Shown piece by piece: positions 1 to 8,645 of a DNA stretch of 64,000 nucleotides; positions within the stretch are counted from its first letter, which is position 1, and each line of letters begins with the position of its first letter. The translations under genes were made by a program, and so were the position numbers. Source of the stretch: Ruminococcus flavefaciens (GTDB lineage: Bacteria > Bacillota > Clostridia > Oscillospirales > Ruminococcaceae); contig JAMPAU010000001.1 in the NCBI GenBank assembly GCA_023667045.1, positions 825,176 to 889,175 on the forward strand, given 5' to 3'. The notes beneath the pieces are model-generated. The model had not been told where the DNA came from. It saw only the letters and a list, made by a program, of their open reading frames with translations, and made no database searches.

Positions 1-243
1 TCATCAGAGCCGATAGAGATAAAAAACGCTAAGTACATACTCAAAAAATTGAAAAAATCCGATAAAAATATATTATCTAAAAGTGATTTATTACGACTTT
101 GCCGTACTTTACGTGCATATGAATTTGACGTGCCGTTAGAGATTTTGGAAGATATGAACTGTATCAAGATTGAAATTATCAAAAACAGCGAACGTGGCAA
201 ACCTAAAGAAGTTATCAAAATAAATCCGCTAATACGTAAATAG
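1..243 (+). CDS. 3' end of a DUF3987 (YfjI-type) helicase/primase-like protein, partial
   Basis: The reading frame is open from base 1 and runs into a TAG at 241-243, so this is the C-terminal 80 residues of a larger protein cut by the window edge. The tail reads NAKYILKKL, then KSDLLRLCR, PLEILEDM and a final IKINPLIRK. That order matches the end of DUF3987 proteins of mobile elements, which carry a primase- or helicase-like role in element replication. It lies just upstream of the integrase, as such genes often do. Any apparent internal TTG start at 49 is an artefact of truncation. The family call rests on a short tail, so it is moderately sure. Confidence 0.6.
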   Translation, partial: SSEPIEIKNAKYILKKLKKSDKNILSKSDLLRLCRTLRAYEFDVPLEILEDMNCIKIEIIKNSERGKPKEVIKINPLIRK

Positions 244-252
244 GAAAAAACA

Positions 253-283
253 CCGTCCAGTTGGGCATTGGACGGCATTTTCT
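253..283 (+). terminator. Rho-independent terminator after the DUF3987-type gene
   Basis: A 7-bp stem CCGTCCA/TGGACGG with a 9-base loop is followed by CATTTTCT. It starts ten bases after the stop codon of the upstream gene and precedes the integrase. Confidence 0.75.
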
Positions 284-372
284 GAAAGTAATCATAAAAA
301 GGATATTTTATGAAAGTTTCATCCAAACTTATTATAACATATCCTCTTTAAAAAATCAAGGGGGTATTTTTT

Positions 373-1602
373 ATGGCAAGCATAAAAAAACGCAACAATA
401 GTTATTTAATCCGTGTTTCATGCGGATATGATACCAACGGAAAACAGATTGTAAAATCAATGACGTGGAGACCCGACAAAGATATGACAGCCAAACAAGC
501 CGAAAAAGAAGCCAATAAACAGGCAGTACTCTTTGAAGAACAATGCAAAAACGGCATTACAGGCAGTCACAATAACATAAAGCTTGCTGATTTCTGCAAT
601 ATGTATCTCGATATTAAAAGAGACGTTCTCGCTCCACGAACATGGCACGACTACAGCAGAACCATTAACAATCTGATAATTCCTTTACTCGGTTATATGA
701 AAATGTCAGATATAAAGCCGTCGCACATACAGCAGTTTATTCAGTACTTACAGGGCAATGTAAAACTTAGAAAAGACGGTTCAGCAGATACCGAAAACCC
801 CAAACTCTCAAATGCAACCATTAAACGAAAGCTTACGGTTTTGCAGTCAATATTCAGACAGGCAGTTAAACTTGATATTATTTCAAGCAATCCGGCAAAT
901 GCTGAAAAGCTTACACTTCCGAAAATCGTAACACCAAAGGTTGAAATATTCAGCAAGCAGGAAGCAACTGAAATGCTGTCATGCCTTGAAAATGAATCAT
1001 TGCAGTTTCAAGTACTGATACATCTTGCAATAATGACTGGTTGCCGATGTGGTGAACTGGTAGGGCTGAAATTCAGCGATATTGATTATCAGACAAACAA
1101 AATCACTATTGAACGTTCTGCCTATAAAGTGTCGGGACAACCAACAGAACTTAAACCGCCGAAAGATTATGAAGTCAGAACTATAACGGTAAACAGTTAC
1201 TGCATAGACCTTATCCGGCTTTTAAAAGCTGAAAAGGAAAAACAGGCTATTGAGCAGGCAGAAACATGGCATAATGAAGATTGGTTATTTACTCAGCACA
1301 ACGGCGAAATTATGAATCCTCAAACGCCTACAAAGCAATTCAGCAAGTTTCTTAAACGCAACGGATTAAAGCACAGGAAATTTCATAGCTTACGGCATAC
1401 TTCCGCTACCCTGCTCCTATACGGCGGTGTTAATCTTAAACAGGTTCAAGAACGTCTTGGACATGGTGATATATCAACCACAAACAAATATTTACACTGC
1501 ATAGCGGAAGCCGATGAAGAAGCATCTAACGTTTTACAGAATATGCTTATCACAAAAAGAAACATTGAAACGGTTGAGAAAGAAGCAGAAAAGACTGGTT
1601 GA
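373..1602 (+). CDS. int: Tyrosine recombinase (integrase) of an integrative element
   Basis: This 409-residue protein is a site-specific recombinase that would integrate and excise the element lying to the left. The N-terminus (about 1-60) resembles the arm-binding AP2-like domain of Tn916/phage integrases. A SAM-like core-binding domain covers about 65-165. The catalytic domain shows the first Arg in TGCRCGELVGLKF, the box KFHSLRHTSA with H-x-x-R, a second His in ERLGHGDIS, and the nucleophile Tyr in TTNKYLHC. Length is normal for the family. It is transcribed toward the 3' end of the tRNA-Thr gene 130 bp away, the usual arrangement for tRNA-targeting elements. Family is certain; the target is inferred from position. 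Confidence 0.95.
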   Translation: MASIKKRNNSYLIRVSCGYDTNGKQIVKSMTWRPDKDMTAKQAEKEANKQAVLFEEQCKNGITGSHNNIKLADFCNMYLDIKRDVLAPRTWHDYSRTINNLIIPLLGYMKMSDIKPSHIQQFIQYLQGNVKLRKDGSADTENPKLSNATIKRKLTVLQSIFRQAVKLDIISSNPANAEKLTLPKIVTPKVEIFSKQEATEMLSCLENESLQFQVLIHLAIMTGCRCGELVGLKFSDIDYQTNKITIERSAYKVSGQPTELKPPKDYEVRTITVNSYCIDLIRLLKAEKEKQAIEQAETWHNEDWLFTQHNGEIMNPQTPTKQFSKFLKRNGLKHRKFHSLRHTSATLLLYGGVNLKQVQERLGHGDISTTNKYLHCIAEADEEASNVLQNMLITKRNIETVEKEAEKTG

Positions 1603-1678
1603 AAATCTGCATATTAAAGCCTTATTTCATACTTTTTGGAAAACAAAGGGCAAACAATGTACAATTTTACATAAAAAG

Positions 1679-1722
1679 AAAAAGCAGACAATTTTCAAAA
1701 TGCGAAAAATGCCTGCTTTTTG
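1679..1722 (+). terminator. Possible terminator after the integrase
   Basis: AAAAAGCAG and CTGCTTTTT form an inverted repeat with a long loop, between the integrase and the tRNA 3' end. The loop is large, so folding is uncertain. Confidence 0.35.
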
Positions 1723-1732
1723 CTTTATTTGT

Positions 1733-1808
1733 TGGAGCTGATGAACGGATTTGAACCGTCGACCTACGCCTTACCAAGGCGTTGCGCTACCTACTGTGCC
1801 ACATCAGC
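1733..1808 (-). tRNA. tRNA-Thr (anticodon GGT), probable attachment site
   Basis: Read on the minus strand the 76 bases fold as a tRNA. The acceptor stem is GCTGATG/CATCAGC, followed by discriminator T and an encoded CCA. The anticodon arm is ACGCC/GGCGT with loop TTGGTAA, giving anticodon GGT (threonine). The T arm contains GGTTCAAATCC. The 3' end faces the integrase gene, so the acceptor/T-arm half is the likely att core of the element on the left. The matching direct repeat would lie outside the window. Confidence 0.95.
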
Positions 1809-1822
1809 AATCAACATATAAT

Positions 1823-1851
1823 ATTATACAACAGGTTTCCGGAAATGTCAA
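1823..1851 (-). promoter_or_regulatory. Consensus sigma-A promoter of tRNA-Thr
   Basis: On the minus strand TTGACA (1846-1851) and TATAAT (1823-1828) are separated by 17 bp and lie just upstream of the tRNA 5' end at 1808. Both hexamers are perfect. Confidence 0.85.
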
Positions 1852-1891
1852 TAGGTTTGAAATATTTTTTTATTTTAATTATTAAAAATCC

Positions 1892-1920
1892 TTGACATTC
1901 ACTGCCGTGTGTGTTATCAT
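1892..1920 (+). promoter_or_regulatory. Promoter of the T-box/tyrS operon
   Basis: TTGACA (1892-1897), a 17-bp spacer and TATCAT (1915-1920) stand just ahead of the T-box leader and diverge from the tRNA promoter. Confidence 0.75.
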
Positions 1921-1929
1921 AGTACCATA

Positions 1930-2170
1930 AACTGTGAACGGATAAAACCTGTTAGTATACTTGCCCAGAGAAGCTTCGGTCGGTGCGAGAAGCAGAAGTA
2001 CAGCAGAGAATTACATTCGGGAGTTTCTGCATTGAAATCAAGTAGGTGCGGACGTTTTGACACGTTATAGTCTTTCGAGGTCGGATTATATCCATAGTCC
2101 GATAAACTGAGGTGGTAACACGAGTAATTTCGTCCTCAGACAGTATCTGGTGCTGTCTGGGGATTTTTTG
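1930..2170 (+). promoter_or_regulatory. T-box leader, probably tyrosine-specific
   Basis: This leader senses uncharged tRNA and controls transcription by antitermination. A Stem I apical region (GGTCGGTGCGAGAAGC) comes first. It is followed by GAGAATTACATTC, which contains a TAC triplet in the likely specifier loop. The T-box AGGTGGTAACACG is at about 2111; its TGGT would pair with a tRNA ending ACCA. The terminator stem CCTCAGACAG/CTGTCTGGGG is followed by a T run at 2163-2169. Tyrosine specificity fits tyrS downstream; the exact specifier position is inferred. Confidence 0.9.
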
Positions 2171-2188
2171 TTAAGAGGTGATATAATT

Positions 2189-2617
2189 ATGGAATTATAT
2201 TATGAGTTTGACTTGCACGAAAATCCATATGAATCTTTTGACGGAAAAAATTTCAAGGAGCTTGAAAAACTCCTCAATGAAATTATATATAAGGACAAAA
2301 CTTTCAAGGAATGCTATGGATATATTAACATAAATCATTCGGAAATTTCAATAGTTGCCTTGAAAGGTTACGGCGTATACATCAACTATTACGACGGCAA
2401 CACCATGAAACTTTCCTTACGTGACATTGACAGGCTTGATGTTTTAATTGACGTATGGCAAGATGATAATGCAGTTTCTGAGGGGCTTTTCATTGAACCC
2501 GAAAAAGCATGGAATGCAATAACAGAATATATTTCCAGCGGTAAAATTACTGAAAATATCAACTGGACAACCGAAGATGAAATAGAATCAAAAAACGGAA
2601 ATTATTTCCCGCTGTAA
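2189..2617 (+). CDS. Imm1-like immunity family protein
   Basis: A 142-residue acidic protein that is the first gene after the T-box. The ATG at 2189 is chosen because AGAGGTG lies 8 bases upstream; an earlier in-frame ATG at 2150 would fall inside the terminator stem. The C-terminal third reads EGLFIEPEKAWNAI, then EYISSGKI and ENINW, resembling the Imm1 pattern of an acidic strand, a helix and a final W. Imm1 proteins usually neutralise secreted polymorphic toxins. No toxin is nearby, and the gene sits between a tyrosine T-box and tyrS. The family call is tentative. Confidence 0.55.
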   Translation: MELYYEFDLHENPYESFDGKNFKELEKLLNEIIYKDKTFKECYGYININHSEISIVALKGYGVYINYYDGNTMKLSLRDIDRLDVLIDVWQDDNAVSEGLFIEPEKAWNAITEYISSGKITENINWTTEDEIESKNGNYFPL

Positions 2618-2712
2618 ATGAAAATATATAATACAAATCTTTTGAATAAGCATTGAAAAGTGCTGTACATACAGCATATAATCAATAATAAATATTTATA
2701 AAGGAGAATAAT

Positions 2713-3927
2713 ATGACTACTTTTGAAGAACTCCGTCGCCGTGGTCTGCTTGCACAGCTCACAGACGAAAAGGAAATTGAAACCCTCATCAACAAGGGCG
2801 AGGCTACTTTCTATATAGGTTTTGACCCGACAGCAGACAGTCTGCACGTTGGACACTTTATGGCTCTATGCCTTATGAAACGTCTCCAGATGGCAGGCAA
2901 CAAGCCTATTGTACTTCTCGGCGGTGGTACTGGCATGATTGGCGACCCCTCCGGTAAAACCGATATGCGTAAAATGCTTACTCCGGAAACTATCCAGCAC
3001 AATATCGAATGCTTCAAGAAACAGATGAGCCGTTTCATTGACTTCTCAGAGGGCAAGGCTATAGCCGTAAATAATGCCGACTGGCTTATGAATCTCAATT
3101 ACGTTGAATTGCTCCGTGAAGTAGGTGCTTGTTTCAGCGTAAACCGTATGCTCACCGCTGAATGCTACAAACAGCGTATGGAGCGTGGTCTTTCTTTCCT
3201 TGAATTTAACTACATGATTATGCAGAGTTATGACTTCTACAAGCTGTTTCAAGATTATGGCTGTAATATGCAGTTCGGCGGTGACGACCAGTGGAGCAAT
3301 ATGCTTGGCGGTACTGAACTTATCCGCCGTAAGCTCGGCAAAGACGCTTACGCTATGACTATTACTCTCCTGCTCAACAGCGAGGGCAAAAAAATGGGTA
3401 AGACCGAAAAGGGTGCTGTCTGGCTCGACCCCGAAAAGACTTCTCCGTATGAGTTTTTCCAGTACTGGAGAAACGTTGCCGACGCTGACGTTATCAAATG
3501 TCTGAAAATGCTTACTTTCGTGCCGATTGAGGAAATTGAGGAAATGGAAAAAACTCTTGAGGGTGCAGGTTTCAACAAGGCTAAGGAGTTACTCGCTTAC
3601 GAACTCACCAAGCTTGTACACGGCGAGGAAGAAGCTGAAAAAGCAAAGTCCGCATCTAAGGCACTTTTTGGCGGAAGCGGTTCTGATGAAAATATGCCTG
3701 TCGCTGAAATCTCCTCTGCTGACCTCACAGACGGAAAAATGGGTCTGCTTAACCTTATCGTAAAGGCAGGTCTTGCACCATCGGTATCAGAGGCAAGAAG
3801 ACTTGTTCAGCAGGGCGGTATTACAGTGAACGACGAAAAAATAACTGACCCTAAGTCACAGATAGCTCCGGACGGCGTTATTATCCGCAAGGGCAAAAAG
3901 GCATTCAAGAAAATTGCAGTTATATAA
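2713..3927 (+). CDS. tyrS: Tyrosyl-tRNA synthetase
   Basis: This class I synthetase charges tRNA-Tyr in the cytoplasm. The Rossmann domain carries the HIGH-type motif as HVGH in [11 protein letters not shown] (about residue 45) and the KMSKS-type motif as KKMGKT (about 233). A C-terminal S4 RNA-binding domain covers about 335-404, ending VNDEKITDP and later. The length of 404 matches the bacterial form. AAAGGAG precedes the ATG by 7 bases. Expression should depend on the T-box at 1930-2170, read through the Imm1-like gene. Confidence 0.98.
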   Translation: MTTFEELRRRGLLAQLTDEKEIETLINKGEATFYIGFDPTADSLHVGHFMALCLMKRLQMAGNKPIVLLGGGTGMIGDPSGKTDMRKMLTPETIQHNIECFKKQMSRFIDFSEGKAIAVNNADWLMNLNYVELLREVGACFSVNRMLTAECYKQRMERGLSFLEFNYMIMQSYDFYKLFQDYGCNMQFGGDDQWSNMLGGTELIRRKLGKDAYAMTITLLLNSEGKKMGKTEKGAVWLDPEKTSPYEFFQYWRNVADADVIKCLKMLTFVPIEEIEEMEKTLEGAGFNKAKELLAYELTKLVHGEEEAEKAKSASKALFGGSGSDENMPVAEISSADLTDGKMGLLNLIVKAGLAPSVSEARRLVQQGGITVNDEKITDPKSQIAPDGVIIRKGKKAFKKIAVI

Positions 3928-3928
3928 C

Positions 3929-3960
3929 AAAAAAAGAGGCTTTTCACAGCCTCTTTTTTA
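3929..3960. terminator. Bidirectional terminator between tyrS and spoVM
   Basis: AAAAAGAGGC/GCCTCTTTTT forms a 10-bp stem with A and T runs on opposite sides. It can end tyrS rightward and the spoVM operon leftward. Confidence 0.9.
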
Positions 3961-3961
3961 T

Positions 3962-4045
3962 TCAGTCCTGTTCTTTTTTTATCTTGAAAATAACCCTCAG
4001 AAAACCCGAAAGAAATTTAGGACTGCGTATCACTACAATCTTCAC
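3962..4045 (-). CDS. spoVM: Stage V sporulation protein M (SpoVM), 27 residues
   Basis: A tiny gene with a GTG start preceded by GGGAGG 8 bases upstream. Its product reads KIVVIRSPKFLSGFLR and ends KKEQD. The proline-lysine-phenylalanine-leucine core and amphipathic helix match SpoVM, the peptide that recognises the curved forespore membrane and anchors SpoIVA for coat and cortex assembly. In Bacillus spoVM also follows the rsgA/thiN locus, so synteny supports the call. It is too short for normal gene finders. The spacing of 57 bases after the thiN stop suggests it shares that transcript. Confidence 0.82.
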   Translation of the reverse strand: MKIVVIRSPKFLSGFLRVIFKIKKEQD

Positions 4046-4102
4046 TATGTATCCCTCCCTTGCTGATATACTTTCATTATATTCAGCAATCGGGATTTTG
4101 TG

Positions 4103-4714
4103 CTATCTTCTTGAATGCACTATCAGTGCAAGTCCCTTTTCTACTGCAACAACAGCAGTATCGGTTATTTCGTTGCTCACTCCCAGCGGAAAACCTTGCG
4201 TAAAGACATAATCTTCAACCGGATATTTAACGCCGGTCATTTTTTTTACATGGAGCTTTTCAGTCAGTGAAAACACCGAAAAATACCAGTCGCCATGCTT
4301 TTCATAAGTCTGAGTTCCTGCACCCTGTACGGTAATGATATTGTCATTGTCATATATCGACATTCTGCAATCGTGTTCATGAGCATAAATCAACGTCTGA
4401 ATGTTCGCAAAGGTATGGTCAAACCGTCCGCCTGTAGCCCCGTAAAGCCTTATATTGTCCGCACCTCTTTCAAGGGCTAGCTTTACTGCAAGCATAGTGT
4501 CGGTGTCGTCCTTTTCGGGAATGCTCCTATAAATTTCTTTGCATTCCGGAATATCTCCGGTATATGAATCAAAGTCACCTGTCACAATATCCGGAACTAT
4601 TCCAAGCTTTACGGCATGGATAATACCCCTGTCCGCACATATCACCAAATCGGCTTCTGTATCAACAAAACTGTAATCCTTAATATCTCCGCCGGCAAAT
4701 ATTATAGTATTCAT
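4103..4714 (-). CDS. thiN: Thiamine pyrophosphokinase
   Basis: The enzyme transfers pyrophosphate from ATP to thiamine to make the cofactor thiamine diphosphate. The N-terminal domain shows FAGGD, LVICADRG and the GDFDS motif, then DTDTMLA and YGATGGRFDH. The C-terminal beta-domain ends near residue 203. The ATG at 4714 is preferred over 4723: it overlaps the rsgA stop as ATGA and has AAGGA 9 bases upstream. Rpe, often found between rsgA and thiN in Firmicutes, is absent here. It ends in TAG. Confidence 0.93.
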   Translation of the reverse strand: MNTIIFAGGDIKDYSFVDTEADLVICADRGIIHAVKLGIVPDIVTGDFDSYTGDIPECKEIYRSIPEKDDTDTMLAVKLALERGADNIRLYGATGGRFDHTFANIQTLIYAHEHDCRMSIYDNDNIITVQGAGTQTYEKHGDWYFSVFSLTEKLHVKKMTGVKYPVEDYVFTQGFPLGVSNEITDTAVVAVEKGLALIVHSRR

Positions 4715-5583
4715 AGTTCCCATTCCTTTAACTGCTTTGCCTCGTCGTACATAGTGCGGTAACTCTCATGACGGCTTGCCGAAATCTCGCCTTTATCCAG
4801 TGCCTCAATAACTTTACAGCCCTTTTCACACGTATGCGAGCAGTCACGGAAACGGCAGTCAGTATATTTTCTGAACTCTCTGAAACAGTCGGCTAATTCT
4901 TCCTTGCAGATAATATCGTAACGGTTTGTATCAAAGGTTGAAAAGCCCGGCGTATCGGCAATATAACCGCCGTCGCTGAGTTTATACAGTTGGGCATGAC
5001 GTGTAGTGTGTTTTCCTCTGCCAAGCTTTTTACTGATTTCAGCGGTCGGGATATTCAAGGCAGGGTCAACGGCATTAAGCAGGGTGGACTTGCCTGCTCC
5101 GGAGTTTCCTGTCAAAGCACTTGTCTTGCCCTTGAAAAGTTCCTTAATCCTGTCAATAGTTTCCGGATTATTATAGTCAACTTCAAAAACATCAACGCCG
5201 ATATTCCTGTATATATGGCTTATTTCTGAACTGTCGCCTAAATCGGTCTTTGTTATGACAACAACCGGAGTTATTCCCTTATATTCGGCAATAGCTATGA
5301 ACTTATCAAGAATAAGATAATTAGGAGCAGGACTGCACGTGGAAACAATAAATATAAGCTGGTCGAGATTTGCAAGAGGAGGTCGTATAATACAGTTTTT
5401 TCTTTCGAGAACTTCAGAAATAACTCCGTCGGTTATTTCAACATTGTCCCCTGTGTATAAACTTGTACCTTCATAGCGGAAAATTCCTCTTGCCTTGCAT
5501 TCATATATACCGTCAGGGGTCTCCACGGTGTAGAGACCCCCTAAGCATTTTGTTATAATTCCGCTTTTTACATCATTACTCAT
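4711..5583 (-). CDS. rsgA: Ribosome small-subunit assembly GTPase RsgA
   Basis: RsgA is a circularly permuted GTPase that checks late 30S maturation. It has an N-terminal OB fold (about 1-65), then G4 as TKTDL, G1 as GNSGAGKST and G3 as DTPGFS, in the permuted order typical of the family. A C-terminal zinc-binding region follows with cysteines in DCRFRDCSHTCEKGC. Length 290 is normal. Its ATG overlaps the pknB stop by one base (TAATG), indicating coupling. Confidence 0.97.
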   Translation of the reverse strand: MSNDVKSGIITKCLGGLYTVETPDGIYECKARGIFRYEGTSLYTGDNVEITDGVISEVLERKNCIIRPPLANLDQLIFIVSTCSPAPNYLILDKFIAIAEYKGITPVVVITKTDLGDSSEISHIYRNIGVDVFEVDYNNPETIDRIKELFKGKTSALTGNSGAGKSTLLNAVDPALNIPTAEISKKLGRGKHTTRHAQLYKLSDGGYIADTPGFSTFDTNRYDIICKEELADCFREFRKYTDCRFRDCSHTCEKGCKVIEALDKGEISASRHESYRTMYDEAKQLKEWEL

Positions 5584-7892
5584 TACTGATAACGGATATA
5601 CGGGTGATAGTTGCCGTATGCGTCATAGTAGCCGTAATCATCAGCCCAGCGGTCGAAGTCTGCCGGTAAATCGTTTATGCCCTGTTCAGTAGTGGGCTGT
5701 ACATCTGTAACAATCGGGTCTACCCATTCTGTCGGAGCTTCTGTTGCAGGTTCTACCCATTCAGTAGGTGCTTCTGTAGGAGCTTCAGTGGGAGCTTCTG
5801 TTGCAGGTGTATCGCCAAAACCGCCTACTGAATTGAATGCTGCATTAATATCTTCTGTCTGTACTGTTACAGTACCTGTTGCAAAGTTGAAGTAATACGT
5901 ACCAATCTGAGCTCTTACGCCTGTATTCATATTTGTAAGAACTACAACTACTGATACATTTTCCCCAGAGCCCTTTACGTTCTGACTTACCTGTGACATT
6001 TCCGGAACGAGAAGTACATTTGTTGAGTCTGTTGTTGTTGAGCCGTCTTCATTTGTTATTACAAAGTCGATAACGAATCTGCCGTTTGCACCCTCTGGGA
6101 AAGGAACTGTGAAAGGAATTTCGCCGTCGGGAGCTACACCGTTGCTGACATAGAATACAATCTCTGTGCCTTCGTCAACTTTTTCGCCCTTTGCGATACT
6201 CTGCTCAATAACCTTGCCCTCGTCCTCATATGAGGCTCTGAGTTCTGTTCTCGGTTTAAGACCTGCATATTCAGCGAGTGTGCAAGCGTCATCTGCAACC
6301 TGTCCTACGTAATCATCAACGCTTACCTGTCCAGCGTCAACGCCCATGCTTACATAGAGTACAATTGTAGCACCCTTGCTAACTTCTGTGCCTACTTCCG
6401 GCTCTGTGCTTATTACATAGCCTTTCTGTATTTCAGTGCTTGATGAGTTTTTCAGTTCTGCCACAAGACCACGCTGTTTAAGCTGGTCTTTTGCAAGTTC
6501 AGCGTTCATGTTAGCAACATTAGGAACTTCAACAGTTTCCATACCCTTACTTGTCTTAACTTTAAGAACGTCACCACGTTTAAACTCTGTGCCAGGGTCT
6601 ATGCTCTGCTCAAAGATATAACCTTCGTCGAGTTCATTATATTCTGAGCCTTCAAGTTCAAACTGGATATTGTTTCCGTACTGACTGACTGCTGTATTGT
6701 AATCCATGCCATAGAAATCGGGCATCTTAAAGTCATTCTGCTGATTGTCGCCCTTTATAAGTCCGCTGAGGAGAGTTGCCACGAAAATTACAGCAACGAT
6801 AATTACAACAACGACTATAGCTGTCAGCACCGGCACAACAAGTGAAGAACGTTCTTCACCTTCGCCGTCTGGGTCATCTTCATTGGGGTCATAATCTTCA
6901 TAAGCGGGCTGTCTTCTGCCTCTGTTAGCCGGAGGGTCAGCAACCTTTGTTTTCTTCTTTCCCTTGCCGTTTTCTTCGATTTCGTTTTCGTCATAAGGAG
7001 TGACATAAACATCTCCGTCGGGGTCTTCTTCGTCTTCTTCTTGATAGTAGCCGAATGTCATATTAGGATTAACCTTGAAAGCGTCAATATCGCTAATCAT
7101 CTCGGCGGTAGACTGGTATCTGTCGGCAGGGTCTTTTTCCATTGCACGCAGAACAATTTCCTCAAGACCGTCCGGAATATCAGGATTTAAGGCTCTGGGT
7201 CTTTCCGGAATATCCTGCATATGCATAACGGCAATGGCAACCGGATTGTCGCTGTCAAAAGGCTTGCTTCCTGTGAGCATTTCATACATCATAGCACCGA
7301 CTGAGTAAATATCGCTCTTTGCGTCGGTAACGTCACCGCTTGCCTGTTCGGGACTGATATAATGAACGCTTCCTATAGCCTGGTCGGTAGCCGTCTTGCC
7401 CTCTTCACGAGCAAATTTGGCAATACCGAAATCCATGACCTTTATAGTGCCGTCTGTAAACATCATGATATTCTGTGGCTTTATATCACGGTGAACAATA
7501 CCCTTGTCGTGAGCGTGCTGTAAAGCCCTGAGAATCTGTATAACGAAGTGTACGGTATCTTTCCATGTAAGGACTTTTTCTTCTTCAATATACTCTTTGA
7601 GTGTTATACCGTCAATATACTCCATGACAATATACTGGATTTTTTCTGAAAAACCCACATCATAGATTTTAACGATATTCGGGTGTGAAAGAACGGCAAT
7701 AGCCTTTGATTCATTTCTGAATCTGCGGAGGAAGTCCTCATTTTCCGCATATTCCTTTTTAAGAATCTTGATTGCAACGTCTTTGTGGTCCATTACGTCA
7801 ACACCCTTATAGACTTCAGCCATACCGCCTACGCCTATAAGCTCGGTGATTTCGTATCTTCCGTCGAGTTTTTTGCCAATGTACTTATCCAT
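5583..7892 (-). CDS. prkC: PASTA-domain Ser/Thr protein kinase PknB/PrkC
   Basis: This membrane kinase senses muropeptides or lipid II. The cytoplasmic kinase (about 13-270) shows the G-loop GVGGMAEVYKG, Lys42 in VAIKIL, HRDIKPQN and DFG in MDFGIAKF. An acidic linker leads to one transmembrane helix at about 352-375. Three PASTA repeats follow (about 385-590), then an immunoglobulin-like domain. The C-terminal tail repeats TEAP and TEWV units. At 769 residues it is longer than most family members because of that added tail. It is coupled to rsgA and sits 21 bases after the phosphatase gene. IreB at 40.3 kb is a likely substrate. Confidence 0.96.
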   Translation of the reverse strand: MDKYIGKKLDGRYEITELIGVGGMAEVYKGVDVMDHKDVAIKILKKEYAENEDFLRRFRNESKAIAVLSHPNIVKIYDVGFSEKIQYIVMEYIDGITLKEYIEEEKVLTWKDTVHFVIQILRALQHAHDKGIVHRDIKPQNIMMFTDGTIKVMDFGIAKFAREEGKTATDQAIGSVHYISPEQASGDVTDAKSDIYSVGAMMYEMLTGSKPFDSDNPVAIAVMHMQDIPERPRALNPDIPDGLEEIVLRAMEKDPADRYQSTAEMISDIDAFKVNPNMTFGYYQEEDEEDPDGDVYVTPYDENEIEENGKGKKKTKVADPPANRGRRQPAYEDYDPNEDDPDGEGEERSSLVVPVLTAIVVVVIIVAVIFVATLLSGLIKGDNQQNDFKMPDFYGMDYNTAVSQYGNNIQFELEGSEYNELDEGYIFEQSIDPGTEFKRGDVLKVKTSKGMETVEVPNVANMNAELAKDQLKQRGLVAELKNSSSTEIQKGYVISTEPEVGTEVSKGATIVLYVSMGVDAGQVSVDDYVGQVADDACTLAEYAGLKPRTELRASYEDEGKVIEQSIAKGEKVDEGTEIVFYVSNGVAPDGEIPFTVPFPEGANGRFVIDFVITNEDGSTTTDSTNVLLVPEMSQVSQNVKGSGENVSVVVVLTNMNTGVRAQIGTYYFNFATGTVTVQTEDINAAFNSVGGFGDTPATEAPTEAPTEAPTEWVEPATEAPTEWVDPIVTDVQPTTEQGINDLPADFDRWADDYGYYDAYGNYHPYIRYQ

Positions 7893-7913
7893 TTCCTCTT
7901 TTTTCCTCCTGTT

Positions 7914-8645
7914 TTATTCAGAAATTACCGCAACAGTCACATTATCACGGCCGCCCTTGCTGAGAGCTAAGTCAATAAGATTTTGCGTGACGCTATCAAA
8001 ATCAGAATTTTTAATAACATCATATATTTCATCGTCAGTGCAGTAGCCCGAAAGACCGTCCGAGCATAACATCAGATAGATTTTATTATCCTCATAATCG
8101 AGTATAAAAGTATCTGTCTGTACTGTCTGTTCCACACCGACTGCTCTCACAAGCATATGTTTCTGAGGGTGATTTTCAAGTTCCTCCTCAGTAATTCTGC
8201 CCTGTTCGTAAAGCAGTGACGCAACGTTATGGTCTGTAGTTATCTGGAAAACGCCTTCGTTCTCCACAAAGAGATAAGCTCTGCTGTCGCCGACATTTGC
8301 AATAAAAGCCGATTTATCGGTTACAAAGACAGCGACACAGGTTGTACCCATTCCAAAATTATTGAAATCCAGCTTAGCCCTTGTATAAATTACGGAATTT
8401 GCAGCTGAAACTGACGATATAAGAAGCCTGCGGATTTCTTCATCATCAAGATTTTCCCTGTAGCCGTCAGAAAAACGCTGAAAAAACTCCTCCATAGCAA
8501 TAGTACTTGCTTCTTTTCCGGCATTTTCACCGCCCATGCCGTCACATACTACGGCAAGAACATTATGACCGAAATATTCACATCGTACTGCATCTTGATT
8601 TTCGTCTCTTTTCAGACCAATATCCGTACCGGATTTGAATCTCAA
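7914..8645 (-). CDS. prpC: PP2C-family Ser/Thr phosphatase PrpC/Stp
   Basis: The phosphatase reverses PrkC phosphorylation. Metal-binding motifs of the PPM fold are visible: VCDGMGGENAG near residue 34, VGDSRAY near 117, LCSDGLSGY near 193 and GGRDNVTV near the end. The start is a TTG at 8645 that overlaps the rlmN stop as TTGA, with GGGGGTG upstream. Length 243 is typical. Gene order rlmN-prpC-pknB is standard for Firmicutes. Confidence 0.96.
   Translation of the reverse strand: MRFKSGTDIGLKRDENQDAVRCEYFGHNVLAVVCDGMGGENAGKEASTIAMEEFFQRFSDGYRENLDDEEIRRLLISSVSAANSVIYTRAKLDFNNFGMGTTCVAVFVTDKSAFIANVGDSRAYLFVENEGVFQITTDHNVASLLYEQGRITEEELENHPQKHMLVRAVGVEQTVQTDTFILDYEDNKIYLMLCSDGLSGYCTDDEIYDVIKNSDFDSVTQNLIDLALSKGGRDNVTVAVISE

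Noticed and set aside
457-956. Minus-strand frames opposite the integrase
   Set aside because: Shadows of the integrase with no start signals.
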